NCBI GenBank assembly: GCA_025766275.1
Contig: JAFKAC010000010.1
Location: 1,426,001 to 1,490,000, forward strand
From: Lactarius indigo
Taxonomy: Eukaryota > Basidiomycota > Agaricomycetes > Russulales > Russulaceae
Reading direction: 5' to 3'
DNA: 64,000 bases
Part shown: in pieces, positions 1 through 11,536 of the stretch
Layout of the letters: each line of letters begins with the position of its first letter
Numbering within the stretch: position 1 is the stretch's first letter
Notes under the pieces: generated by a model
Told to the model about the DNA's origin: nothing
Seen by the model: the letters and a program-made list of their open reading frames with translations, nothing else
Database searches by the model: none
Program-made: the position numbers and the translations under genes

Positions 1-560
1 TTGGATGGGAACTTGCGCAGGTATGACGGTCCATCTTTTCTGTTGAAGTTGAAACGCCTCACCCTTAAACCGACCTACAGTGCCTTCGATATGTTGAGCC
101 ACCCTCATATTAGAAGCGCCGACTTTGTGGATCTGATTCCTGCCCTTGGTGCGATCGATCCTCGTATCCTGGCACGCCTGGATATCGACGGTGTGCTGTC
201 ATATTCACCCTGTGTTTCACGACCTTATAGAGTTTTCCACGTAGGGCGCTACGCAGCGCACTTACGGCGCCAAGATGCAGACGTTCGCCTTTTCCTCGCG
301 GACGAGAGTCTCTTGTTACAGCCTACCCTTGACTACACACAAGTAATCGGACTTAGTTCGGAAGAACACGAGCGACTTGCGCGTGTCCGTCCCGCTTCTA
401 TCGTGGGCTCCAACCTTATCTATACGTTTCATCCCAATGACACCCGTGGTAGGGCGCCGCAAAACGAATGGAAGGGATGACACCGAAGGGCATCGTTGCA
501 CTATTGCGGCACGCAAAAAGAACATATGTGGCGCGGTCGGGACATGCCGATTGTGATTAA
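1..560 (+). CDS. MTO1: MTO1/MnmG, mitochondrial tRNA uridine modification enzyme, C-terminal part
   Basis: Partial: the 5' part lies outside the window. Three exons are visible (1-190, 245-402, 453-560), and joining them keeps one frame to the TAA at 558. The protein end shows the helical C-terminal domain of the MnmG/GidA/MTO1 family, which helps place the 5-carboxymethylaminomethyl or taurinomethyl group on the wobble uridine of mitochondrial tRNAs. The best markers are RRQDADV, the DYTQVIGLSSEEHERL stretch and RPASIGAAKRMEGMTP, the last being formed only after the second intron is removed. The FAD and tRNA-binding parts cannot be seen. The introns are 54 and 50 nt, GT-AG. The identification rests on the conserved C-terminal motifs and their order. 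I am fairly sure of the family but cannot judge whether the missing part is intact. Confidence 0.8.
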
Positions 561-3500
561 GCGCCCGTACCAGCGGGCTTGATGGGTCGAGTTGACATGT
601 AAGAACAAATGGGGTATATTCTGGCAATAGTGCGTTCCGGCAGTACCCAAGGCTTTACCGACTGACTGCTGAGGTGCTTCGGTTGACACAGGGATACTGA
701 TTGGAACACTTCTTCCGTATAAAGTATCACACGTGCTGAAGACGCATATTCTTATTTTCTTATTTTGTAACCAAAGTCAATCAAGACTCGTCACCCCTCT
801 GTTGGTGCAACGGAGATGCGAGGATTTGATAGGCCCCAACGCACGATGACTAGGCATCACCCTTGACCCACACCAATTGCATCGCCCCTTTCGTGATACG
901 ATACTGCGAACCCAATAAGGTTGCGACCCTGCCTACTTTCTTGTCCGGCTTTCCCATCAGAAAATACTCATGGTCGGCCTCATCAGGTCCAGATGGCTTG
1001 GCCATTCCCTCGGAGTCTGGTGAGGCGCAAGATGGTGTTCGATAAGGATCAACGAGCGTCCCAAGGCCGCTGTGGACTATCTCAAATCAGGTAGTCATGC
1101 ACGATCGTGCAACCTCCACGAGGTAGGAGATCCATGCGACCAACCTTGCATTATACCATATTCGCATTGAGGACTTATCGTGGACGGCACACCCCGGGTA
1201 TTTCCCTGGAAATTGGCTCTGAGCGCCGCGAATCCCCTGGTTTTCGTGAAAGTTGACGAAGCGTTATAAAATGTGTGTACTTCCCAAACGATCCCGTGAT
1301 GGGCTATCTTCGCATGCTGGCTTCCTCAGTGCTGGGGCCAAAGCGCCGGATTCAAGCGACTAACTTACCTACATTGCTCCGATGTGTGCGGCATTGGGTC
1401 AGTCAAAGTACTGTAGTTCTTGAAAGGTTTTTCCTTTTTTTTCTTGCCCCCCAGCCTGATGTAGGCCTGATGAGTCAGACCTTAGTTATTCATTCCGTGA
1501 CTACTCCAGATCGGGTTAGATGGTTTCTGTGGTGTCACAACGTGAATCGTTTCTTGGATGCGGGCGAAAACCTTCGAGTTATTGGGGCAGCCTTGTTTCT
1601 GCCTCACAACTTTCTCCTCCCAATCTGAATCGCTGTAAGTGTTGACCGGCCAAGACTGACCGCGTAGACGAGTCATAAGGCGGGTCATGGGATGAACTCA
1701 GATTTTTCAGTTCCGTGCCTTTTTCTCTGACTTCAGCCACTATAGAAATACAACCTAACCTTATATTGTGGGACTATGACAGTCCCCCTACATGAACTTC
1801 GTGCATGTCACGAGAGTGTCTGAAGTGCAAGCACGTCAGACTTAGCACAGTGTCCTGGAAAAATTCTCTCTTTCGAGTATCAGACTCCAATGAGTCCAGA
1901 TTTAGTATTGGCAGTATCCCTTCAAGGCCTTTTGTTGAGTCTGCCTCTCGTATGTGATATTACCGCACTGCATGCTTTCCCGTTACCGGTATGTTCCTGA
2001 CTCTGCGGAAATTTCATAACTCCTGATCGCTGTTTAGGATGACGAGCGATTTTTTCAGTTTCCGGGCCGGATGAGCCTCACGTCACTGGAAGGTCTGTTT
2101 TCTGTTCCGCTGTCAGTCCTCCTTTTCATCACTGTAAAGGAACTTCGCGAACAGGGATTCTATTCTTTCCATCGATATCACAGCGCGAAACCGCCGCCGT
2201 GATGGTCAATCATGAGGTGATTGAGCGGAGAGGAAGCGGGACTATTGAGGTGTCTGAATCTCGTGGTCTGCCTCGCGTCTGCTGTATGTTGCGGGTGCCA
2301 AGTCCTAGTGCTAGCTTCTGCACCCTCCTGGAAGTCTCCGCGAGGTGTCTTGACCCATGACACGGATAAGAATGGTGGCTTCGGTTTCAGTCAAACGACC
2401 AGAAGGACTTGTTCCAGATTGTTCTTGAATGCTAACAGCATATTCTAGGCCGAGGGCTACGGCAATCGGAAACAATATGATCCCTTTTTGGGTGTTGCTA
2501 ATGCTGACTTAGGTGGCAATATAGTTGAACGTGCCCTCGTGGGTTTGCCACCAAAAATCCTCAGACCTTCGTGGCGGTAGGAAACGCCACTTCCATCAGA
2601 ATGTGGACACGCCAGCGCTGAAGTAGGGGAGAGTGAGTGCCACAACCTCCTGCGTTAGTAGGTTCTGTGTAAGTTCAAGTCCGCAGGAACCCCGCATTAA
2701 TACTACCCCTGCCGCCCTCCCTACATCACAGGACTCCGCGGCTCAAGTACAAGTCAAAGGCGACTTTACGATGGAAGGCATGACGTAAAGTGCGGCGCAC
2801 AGCCCGTTCCCCTACAAGGACGATGACTTCCTCGTTGCCTTGGCCATCGCAAAGCTAGGCGGGTCGCGTGTGAGTGCACTACGCCTTCCTAGTAAATTAA
2901 TGGCCTTGTTGTTGTGCCCAGCTGCGCACCTTACCACTTCTTGCGGTCATTATCACGTCTTTCCTAGCGCTGCCCAAAGCATCCAGCCGGTCGGCTTTGG
3001 GACATATATCGCTTCATGGAAGTCTTCGCTATGCCCTCGCCGTTGAATTTCCGACTTTGTAAGCATGGACCCGAAAGAGATTACCCGTAAATCCTCCGTT
3101 CGGGCCAAGGTCAAACACCTGGGGAGTGTTTCGGTAGTGTGCCGCTCTGGCCATTGCTTCGCCAAATTTTATCGACAACGCGTCCACTTGCAGTTCTCTC
3201 CAGGATCAACGGCATGCTACACGTGGCGACACGATGGAACAAATATTGCTACTATCACGCGGTGACCGGGCTGTTTGTGCGCACTTTCGGATCAGCCTTG
3301 CGGTGAAACGTAAGATCTCGTCGTCTTACTACCGTTTTTGCTGGCTGATCTTGGACAAACCAAGGATGGCCAACCACGCCTCCAAATCGTGTTGTTGTTT
3401 GGCCAGCGCCTTCCGCTAAAGGTCTGTCACTTCTAACGGACTTGGCGAACGTAGTATATTGCGTTAATCACCGAAAGGTGTACAGATTTTATTTCTTCAT

Positions 3501-6017
3501 TCCCGATACGGAGGAACGTGAGACCGAACCTCTCTACCCCGTGGATGGGACAACCACATCTTTCTCACGAAGCGTCTTTCGCTAATGGACGCGAATAATT
3601 GGCCTTCTTGGTGCTGCACCGTCTGTTGTGGTTCTCGGCTTCCCACTGTCGGTCCGACGCTACCCCCGAAGTGAATATCCGTCAAATGGAGAAACCAAGT
3701 TGCCAATATACAGCGCGACACGTTCGTGGTGTGCACATCGTCAGCAGGCTGCTCGCGTTGGTCTGCCCCCCTGCGTCCCGCCCTGATGAAGAGGCGGAGA
3801 GTGTTGGGACGACTACACGAAGTTGGAGCGCAATTTGAATTTTGCGAGACGATGTTCCTCGCTTTTGGGAGTGAGCCCGCGATGCCCGCGTAACACGCAA
3901 CCTGACAAGGACACACGCCCAACCCTGTCTCAGCGCCAATTCATTATAGGAGCGCCGTTTCCGGTGTCCCTTTCTGCCCCCGGCGAAGATAAAATAAAAA
4001 TAAATGGGCTGAAATACGATTCACCATTCAGATCAGACTTCCTTTAGAGTGTTCGGTCACAGATTGATCATTTGATGCCGCTGGTTACCAGATTTTTTGT
4101 CTACCAATCTTCGAACGGGGGTCGCACACACTCAAACATGGCTTCTGAAGGTAACCTTGTTTCATTTCAATTTTCTCTTCTTTCCCGAGTCTTTGCTAAA
4201 CCGCCTGCAGTTTTTTTTTCCTTCTTGGCCATGAGCGCCCTAGGAGTCTATATATCCACCCCCCGATGTGTTTGCGACAATCAGCCACGTACTTTCAATC
4301 GGTATTAAACTGCCGATAAGCGATCTCGGAGTGATATGAGTGAGTCAATGCGAGCGAGAAACAATAACCTTTCTTACTTGGAGATGGGTCAGTTCAGTGG
4401 CAACGTGTGTGAGAACAAGTGACATGAGATAAGGCTCACGCCATCTGCCGTTGTCGCTCGACATCAATTCAAAAAAAAATCGACAGCGTGTCCTGCGTCG
4501 AGTGGAGTCGTGGCTGTACCTGCCCCGCAGCGCTTGCTGGTGTCCCGTCATCATTCACCGCCCGAACTCGCGACGTGGTCATCGGATCTACTTCGACTAC
4601 TTCAGTGCAGTCCTGTCCCTTCGTTTTGGGACACAAGACATCAATGAAGCGAAATTAAACCCACCCCTCCCGTTCTGCCGGGGCACGAAGCCCGCGGGGT
4701 CTATAGCAGCGCACCGCGTATCAGGCCAGATAAACTAAAAATGAGCGGGTGCAGTCCTAGGAGAACAATCACGACAAAATGACGCCACGTTAAACCCCCC
4801 ACAGAAAATGAAACTTTTACGATAATATTCCCAATACCCCAGCACGCCCGCACAAAGGCTGACTAAGCGGCTACCAGAGACCGATGGGCATAACTGCGAT
4901 GGCATATGCCAGTGGGGGACACCGGCGACTTGCAGTTTCCGGCCTGATACCACCGGGGAAAAAAGCCTTTTGTCGTAGACTCAAGACTTGCTCGTTTGGG
5001 GGAGATGGGAGACCCAGCGACGGGCTTCATCGCCGTCGGCAACCCGCGCACGCGTATCCAACTCGTCCAGTCCCCTTCCTGACTCGTCTACGCTCCCATG
5101 GTCATACCCGCCACCGCGGCGCGGGGGGGCAAGACGCGCATCAACAGCTCCCATGCGTGCCAAGGTACCAATAACGGCAACATAAACAAGAAAGGACAAC
5201 AAGGGTGCCAATCACTAGCGCAGTGCACACGCGGGCGGCATCAGATCATATATCTGTATTGCCTTTATCATATTGAGGCGGGTGGCGCGCAGTGGGGAGG
5301 GCGTGGGGGAGGGGAGAGAAGCGCGGGTCTGGCTGTCAGAGTAAGCTCCACCGAGTTGACTCTTTGTGGGGTCGTGGGTACTGATAATAATGTTGCGTCG
5401 TATCAGTGAAGAAGCAGGCTGTCGAAGAGCGGGCCGGGCCAAATGGGAACCATACTTGACACGCACCAGGCTGCCTGGCCACGAGAGAGGAGGACTGCAC
5501 TCTATAAGTAGCTATCTAGCACCCGAACGGGGTTTCCACTTCGGGCTTTCGGGAGACGCCGCTAACGGTTTTCTGGTGTTTTCCGCCGCCGCGCTCAGGT
5601 GACACAGCCGCCAATCTCAACTAAGTTAGTGTGAAATTCATTTTCTTGGGTGAATCCCGGTACAAAGAGCACTCTAGGTGAGAGGACAAAAGATGGATAC
5701 ATACATACATATGAGCGAGATCTATACATACGTATTGTACCTTAGTTACATTGGTCACCCTAGTTTGAGAGGGACGTGGCAAGAATGGACTGAATGTTAG
5801 CACAGCAATGGGCAAAGCGGAAGAGAGCAGAAGAGGTGAGGTAAAATTGTCACATGTGCAGTGGCCGAGATGAGATGGGTACGCAACGCAGGATATACTT
5901 AACAAACGTGAACCTGTGAACCTGGGGAGTATCGTCAAAAAATTCGAAGGGGTAAGGAGGGGTGAAGTGAGCAACCGATCAAAAAAAAAAAAAGAAAAGA
6001 AATAAGCGGGTAATTAA
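561..6017. other. Gene-poor 5.4 kb stretch, no intact gene seen
   Basis: No open frame in this stretch joins to others by plausible introns into a recognisable protein. The longest frames are under 145 codons and overlap on both strands. A decayed fragment around 2.8-3.2 kb is listed separately. A short ATAC/ATAT microsatellite lies near 5700 and an A-rich tract near 5980. The final few hundred bases are probably the 3' flank of the MED25-like gene. It looks like degenerate sequence rather than regulatory DNA. Confidence 0.5.
2790..3180 (+). pseudogene. Possible relic of a repeated basidiomycete ORF
   Basis: Two short stretches resemble a large family of repetitive hypothetical proteins I know from Agaricomycete genomes: one reading PYKDDDFLVALAIAKLGGSR and one, in another frame about 100 bases later, reading SAAQSIQPVGFG. 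A third piece ending in VCRSGHCF could match the following part of the same family. They are in the expected order but separated by frame changes and stops, so this would be a dead copy. The function of the family is not known to me, and the match is by memory only. Chance resemblance cannot be excluded. Confidence 0.25.
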
Positions 6018-8352
6018 TCAGTAGCCGGCCCAGCTCTGTAGTGACGAGCTCTGCTCGCTTGAATAGACACCTCCGGGTGCACCGTAAGAGCTGGCATGTA
6101 AATGAGCAGGTGGAGAGTGAGCGGGTGAGTCGCACATGGGAATGTCGTAAACAGGAGGGGGGTTCGTGCATTGTAGTGCAGGAGAAACGGCGGGGTTAAG
6201 GAAATGTGAGTAATCCGCGCTTGCCGTCTGCCAATATTGCGCCACATGTGTAGCTTGGGCTGGTGAGGCAAAAAAAGGCGGCGGCGCTGGCGCAAGGGCC
6301 GCCTCATACTCTGGGTAAAAGATGAATGGCTTATCACCATCGTCTGTCGCAGGGGCAGGAGGGGGTGTATGTTGTGTGGATAACTGGGAGCCATACTGCG
6401 GTTCAGCCATCGGAGCCGCTGCGGCATAAGCAACAGGCGCGTCTGCGTTACCGTGGGGAATGTTGGCGAAACTAGACGAAGCTAACGGTGCCGCTGCACG
6501 CGCTTGAGCGTGAGCGTGCACCTGAGCTTGTACCTGAGCGGGAGAAAGTGCATGCGCTTGAGGCGGTAGTTGTTGTTGGGGTGGGAGAAGGTCCGTGAAA
6601 GTCGGAGCCGGGTTAGGCGGTCCAGCTTGCACTAGCGTTTCGCCCTGCCACAAAGGCGGCGGACCAGGGGGTGGAGGCACAGAGGCATAGGCGCTCTCTG
6701 CATGGTTGACCTGAGGGGACGATAAAGGCATACTCATCTGCATCCCAACAGCCACCGGGACCGTCGGTGACGCAAGTACACCAGCTACCGTGGCGGTTGG
6801 AGACGGCGCGCTGACGCTTGCGGATGAGTCCGAGTCCGGCGAGGATACGCGCGCGGAGTCTGGGAGGGTAAAGTGGATGGAACCTCGCCGAGGTCGCCGA
6901 GGATCATCACCCGTTCTGCTCTTACTCGCGTGCACGCCGGTATTACGCCGCGGGCGAGTGCCTGCTGCCTCGGTAGAGAGGACTTGTGGGTATGGCAAGG
7001 CGGATGTTGTTTCGTCACGGAAGAACGGAGCACGAGACGACTGCAGGCCGTAATTTCGCTTCTTTGTGAGACCGTGGATCTTTTGTAAGTGCTTCACGAG
7101 GCTCGGTTTTACTTCCACATCGGTCCCAGAGGGAATGGTTGCTACAGACTGTGGAGGTGAATTATTTGTGGAGGAGGTAGCTGTATGACGCAGGGCAGGG
7201 CGCCCGTTGGCGTTAGCAGGAGGAAAAGAGTTATTCCTAGGAAGAGGGACCCGGGGTGGGTGTGAATGGTGTAAAGGCGGGGGTGGGGGGAGCGCGGAGG
7301 GATCTGGAAACGGCCCTGTAATTGGTGATGCAAGCGACAAGCCAGAAACGCCGGAAGTAGGAGTCAGAGGAGTAGGGCTTACCTGCCGGTGCGGTGACCG
7401 CATACTCGACGGGAGTGTGGTGTGAAGATGTGGAAGGAAGAGGCCCGCCTGCACCCTCTTGATGGTCCTGGGGCCGCATAGATAGGCGAAAGCGGTACTT
7501 TTCCGTGTTGGCTGGGAACCAGGTCACCGATTCTTGGAAACCCTGCATATCGAGCTGGAAGGGAGGCATAAGTCGCATCCGCGGGAAGGAGAAAACAATC
7601 TGGGGGTACGTACAATGTCATAGAACAGTCGGTCAAAATTCGCAGATTCTTCCACCTTTGGATTCAGTATCATGTGAAGATGAATGTTTGCCTATCATGG
7701 ATGTCAGCACATGCCGTGAGCACGTGAGCGGTGAACCAGCCTTTTTTAGTTTGGTGCCTAGTGTCTGCCAGACAGTCTGCGGATCTGCACCTGGGAGACT
7801 TGGTACGTCCGTATTTCCCGATGGACCAGATGCGGCGACGACAAACAAGTGACGGGTTGTAGGTGTGTCAGGGAAGGCCTTCATGAGCAACTAAAAATGG
7901 GAAGATAAGCGAGGGGTGCAAGCCAGTCAGGTAAAGACAAGCAACGCTCACATCGGTAACGTGGAGCAAGGTTGCGGCTGTTATCCTATTGTTGGGTTGC
8001 TGGTTAAAACGGACCTCTGGTAGTTGATTGTACTGTCGTGAGCCGTTGGAATGGGCGATGCCCTCTTCAGACGGAGAAACTGGGCAGCTAGTGAGCCAGA
8101 GCACTTGAATCTGTATTAGGACACAGAGGGATAGATGTTAGCGGGTAGAGGAGGGGGGGTAGGAGCATTGCAACGTACCGGGACGACTGGATTGGCCATG
8201 CGCATAGTGCCCAGAAGAGTGGGGAGATGGCGATCTCTGAGATCAGGCCAACGTTCTACCATTGCAGCGGAATTCTCGATGAGGACTAGGGTGGCGACGG
8301 TGTGACCTTGTTGAGCGGGTTTGAATAGGCCAGGTGGAGGTGAGGTGGACAT
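6018..8352 (-). CDS. MED25-like protein with von Willebrand factor A domain
   Basis: Six exons on the minus strand (8352-8179, 8110-7952, 7890-7741, 7691-7614, 7554-7383, 7315-6018) give an unbroken 676-residue protein. Residues 1 to about 260 form a VWA-type fold as in Mediator subunit 25: a central strand LVLIENSAAMVERWPDLRD, then LWLTSCP, then RHLFVVAASG, then IHLHMILNPK. MED25 links activators to the Mediator complex at RNA polymerase II promoters. The remaining 400 residues are low-complexity, rich in Pro, Ala, Ser and Gln, with a basic patch around HLQKIHGLTKKRNYG. The intron 7692-7740 has no usable GT donor in frame and needs a GC donor (see separate entry). The start is the first ATG before the VWA core. 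It is head-to-head with the WHI2-like gene. Confidence 0.75.
7692..7740 (-). other. Putative GC-AG intron in the MED25-like gene
   Basis: The exon ending in KLKK must join in phase 0 to the exon starting ANIHLHMIL to keep the VWA fold. The acceptor is a clear TAG, but the donor at that phase is GCTGGT, not GT. Nearby GT donors (four bases further in, or after CTCAC) lead to stops or the wrong frame. The donor matches the usual consensus poorly, so an undetected alternative arrangement remains possible. Confidence 0.45.
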
Positions 8353-8901
8353 GGCAGTGGAGGGGTGGTGGAACAGCCGTGAGGTGGAGGTCGACAGTGG
8401 AGGGAGAGACCAAGAGGGAAAGAAAGGGTAGGGCTGGGGTGAAGGCCTGCCCAGACCCGGATTAACAAGAGAGGAATATAGTTAATCTCAAGTCAGAGCC
8501 GCGGGGGAACGACGAGACAAGCCGCCTTGAGCTTGAAGTTGAAAAGCAAAGACCGGGATGTCTTTCTTACTGTAATCTGGCACATCAGAATAATATATTC
8601 TGAACATTGCACCCAATCAGAGCGTAGAACATAAACGGTCCCCTGCCGCCCGTCGACAGTCATTGGACCGGCCAGAAATCCATTTGAAGAACACAACGCG
8701 GAGACGTTTCTCAGAAAGGCCATTTCAATTGTCACTTGCCTGCTACTGTTCCAAATACTATTACCGGGAACTGGGCCATTTATATTTATTTATTTAATTA
8801 TATAACTATTTTGAATTATTTTATACCATTAACCCTCTTAACGTCACTACGCCCAACGCCCGCAACCGTTCGTTGTTGTCGTCGTCGACGGTCACTCAGT
8901 C
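8353..8901. promoter_or_regulatory. Shared upstream region of MED25-like and WHI2-like genes
   Basis: This 549-base gap lies between two divergent start codons, so it should contain both promoters. An AT-rich block at about 8770-8830 with several TATA-like strings lies 70-130 bases before the WHI2-like ATG. No specific binding site is recognisable. Confidence 0.5.
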
Positions 8902-10094
8902 ATGGCTGGCATCATCACTCAAGTATCCCAGACTCCAGTGCAAGCGCATATACAACCCCCTCTTCTCACTCGCCTCTCCTTAGAACTCAGAGGAAAACGT
9001 TTCTCTGTTGACCGCGAAACCATCATGAACCTTCCCGAATCCGTTCTTCTATGCCTCTTCCCAAATGGCCTTGTCCTCAGCCGCCAGGCGACTTCATTAG
9101 GAGATGGAGGAGAAAATTCCGAAGAGGAGGAGGTCTATGGTGTTGACGTGCGTCCACGGATTCTACTCTCTCCCCCTATCCAGCACCTCAATTTAGCAAG
9201 CGCAGCTAAATACATTACCTCTTCCCCTCTTCACAGTTTGACCCCGATTGTTTTTCCTTTGTCCTTCAATTCTTTCGCTCCGCCTCCGATGCCTTCTATG
9301 GGACCGATACATCGCCTGGCCTTTATCATGCTCAACAACACCTTATCGATACATCACCGACTTCCGACTTTGCTCCTAACCAGAACCCTCTCCTCTCGAA
9401 GCAAGCAATTATCGTTCTACGGGAAGAATTGGAGTATTTTTCCATACCCCCCAAAGGTGGCAAGGCTTCCACAGATGTGAATGGAATCGCCAACGAGAGC
9501 ATGCTTGACCTTAAGCGTGATTGTGGCAAATACCTTCTCGAAAAGAGGAGCATATTTACTGCACTGCAGCGCAATGTCAACAAGGAGAACAACATTGCGG
9601 AGCAGCATCTAATCGACATGTTGTGCATGAGGTAGCCGCATGCCCATCATCATCTTATCCTCATTCTCACTCATGCATTTCGCACTCCGTTCAGTGGTTT
9701 TGACCGCGAGGACGAATGGGGCTTTAGGGCGCTTCGAGCCTTCACGCTGTTGTATATCTTCCATAGCTCTAGTCTTGCTTAAGACTGGTATCCACCACCC
9801 AGCAACGTCGGGCGAGAAGCAAGTCACTATTGACTATAACCAGATGGCCACAGCACAAAAACTCCTGCTCTTTTGGAGGAAGCCCGCGGTGCGTTATCTT
9901 TATCTCCATTCCTCATTATCATGGGATGTGACCAATCGCGTTTCTCCTGTTGTGATCTGCAGCGCAAGTGTTGGTGGGATGGAATTGAGGTGGAGTTGAA
10001 GCAGGCTGGCGAAGATACCCCACGGATCATCAAGTTGTGGGCACGCCGTGTATGGACACTTGAGCTCAGCCTGGTGCGCATAGCTTCTTCCTGA
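8902..10094 (+). CDS. WHI2-like BTB/POZ growth regulator with a one-base frameshift
   Basis: Exons 8902-9147, 9237-9631, 9695-9888 and 9963-10094. The protein matches the fungal WHI2-like family, BTB/POZ-type stress and growth regulators that in yeast act with a phosphatase on the general stress response. Markers in order: LTRLSLELRGKRFSVDRET, ESVLLCLFPNGLVLSRQ, FVLQFFRSASDAFYGTD, KRDCGKYLLEKRSIFTALQ, SGFDREDEWGFRAL, EPSRCCISSIALVLLKTG, ATAQKLLLFWRKPA, and KLWARRVWTLELSL at the end. Between RAL and EPS one base too many is present (about 9732-9735, reading gcgcttcgag). Read literally, the frame runs into a TAA near 9779 and loses the last third. Everything on both sides is well conserved and the splice sites are intact, so either the base is a sequence error or the break is recent. 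The 3' end may instead use a further intron and stop near 10144. Confidence 0.8.
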
Positions 10095-10805
10095 TGAACT
10101 GTTATCGGTGACTAACTACCCTTGATTTGGCTGTGGCAGGTCTAATCTTGGTTTACTGGGATTCATGCTCCTTCCTGGTGCGGGTGCTGCCGAGAGCAAC
10201 GACGGGATAGGAGTCAGCACACCCTTTGAGAGCAGGGACTGCGGCAGCTTTTGACAAAAGTCCTTATTGTGCATCCGCCGTTGTTGGCGTGCAATTACTT
10301 CAAGGATACCCTGTCATGTCCTTTTTTTTCTTTCCACGCATGCATGTACCCCCACATATTGCATCATCTACACCAGTGTTGTCCGGCTCTTCCCTATATT
10401 GTTTTCCGTCGAGTTTATCTTCTCCGTGCACATCGCACTATTATGGTGGCATTAGATATCGCACCGTGTTTGGCAAATCAGTCTCCGGGGGACATATTTA
10501 CTTGGTTTGTTGTACTTCGATGTCCGAGGGATCTTCGCGGCGACGTCGAAGCGAAGCAGGGCAAGGTTCATGCTCTTCAAGGAGCGAGCGTCTCTTCTTG
10601 TCTGTAGGTTCGTTGCATGGAAAACGAAGCGGGAAGCAGTCAAACGCCGGGCTCGGCTAGTAGCTCGTCAGTCCAGGGGTACATTCTGCCAATTCAATTA
10701 GCGGGGATCCAGTTATGACGCCATCTCCGCGACCAGGACTCTGTCTCTCTCTCAACGCTCACTATCCCTCTCCTACTCGCTACCCTCCTCTTACGACAAC
10801 CTCCA
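10095..10805. other. Intergenic region between WHI2-like gene and LTO1
   Basis: This 711-base stretch carries the 3' flank of the WHI2-like gene and the promoter side of LTO1. Open frames here are short and unrecognised. A pyrimidine-rich CT tract at about 10735-10800 sits directly before the LTO1 start, as is common at fungal promoters. Confidence 0.5.
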
Positions 10806-11536
10806 ATGACATCCCCAGATCGGACCCACACAGACGCCGATAAGCAACACTTTGACCTCGAGGAGCTTGTCCATGTGGAGGAAACGTGTGGATCTTTTTT
10901 ATTATTATCTCCTTTAATACACGCGAGGAAAAATATACTGACACTTTCTTTTTGACTAAAAAAAAGATTCTACAAGGTAGGATATGAAGACGGGTATGCA
11001 CACGGTCGCCTACACGGGTTAGTCGAGGGTCGTGCGCTCGGCGCGGAGAAGGGATTCGAGCTCTGGGAAGAACTCGGCTTCTACGAAGGTGCTGCGCGCC
11101 TTTGGACCGCCGCCGCCTCGACCGACGCTGGCAGTGTGGATAGGTGCGTCCTTACCTACCCCTGTTTCGAGTGTCGCAGATCAAAAGTCTCTTCTTTCTT
11201 CGCTTTTTCTTTGCATACAGCCGCGGGGCACACCACGCATCCGCGCTCCTCGCACTCATCGAGCGATTCCCACGCAAGAATCCCCGCCCAGATGAGGATG
11301 GCGTCGATATGGGTGCACAACTACGCCTTATCCGTTCGCGATACAAGGTGATGTGCGCCTCGTTCGGCGTGCGTGCCCGCCTGCAACCCGCTCCAGCGGT
11401 AGCAGTCGAGGACGGCCCTGACCTGAACGAAGACACGGCTGGCGGTCAGAATGTGGGCGCAAAGAAAAAGGGGCAAGCAGTCTGGGCACTCAGCGGCTCG
11501 CCTGCTTCTGCGTCAACGCAGGGCCTCAGCTTCTGA
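10806..11536 (+). CDS. LTO1: LTO1/ORAOV1 homologue, Yae1-domain adaptor for cytosolic Fe-S insertion
   Basis: Three exons (10806-10885, 10967-11143, 11221-11536) give 190 residues. The N-terminal third contains the glycine-spaced Yae1/LTO1 helix motif, with FYKVGYEDGYAHGRLHGLVE followed by GRALGAEKGFELWEELGFYEG. In yeast, Lto1 with Yae1 brings the ABC protein Rli1 (ABCE1) to the cytosolic Fe-S assembly machinery and so supports ribosome recycling and maturation. After the motif comes a helical part (ALLALIERFPRKNP, LRLIRSRYK) and a variable Ala/Ser-rich tail. The family's C-terminal tryptophan, which docks the Fe-S machinery, is not at the very end here: the last residues are GLSF, with VWALSG a little upstream. 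The start is the first ATG of a frame that leads directly into the motif. Confidence 0.85.

Noticed and set aside
4981..5211. Minus-strand frame with a signal-peptide-like start (MAPLLSFLVYVAVIGTL)
   Set aside because: No downstream exon with a sensible frame, no cysteine pattern and no family. One hydrophobic start is not enough.
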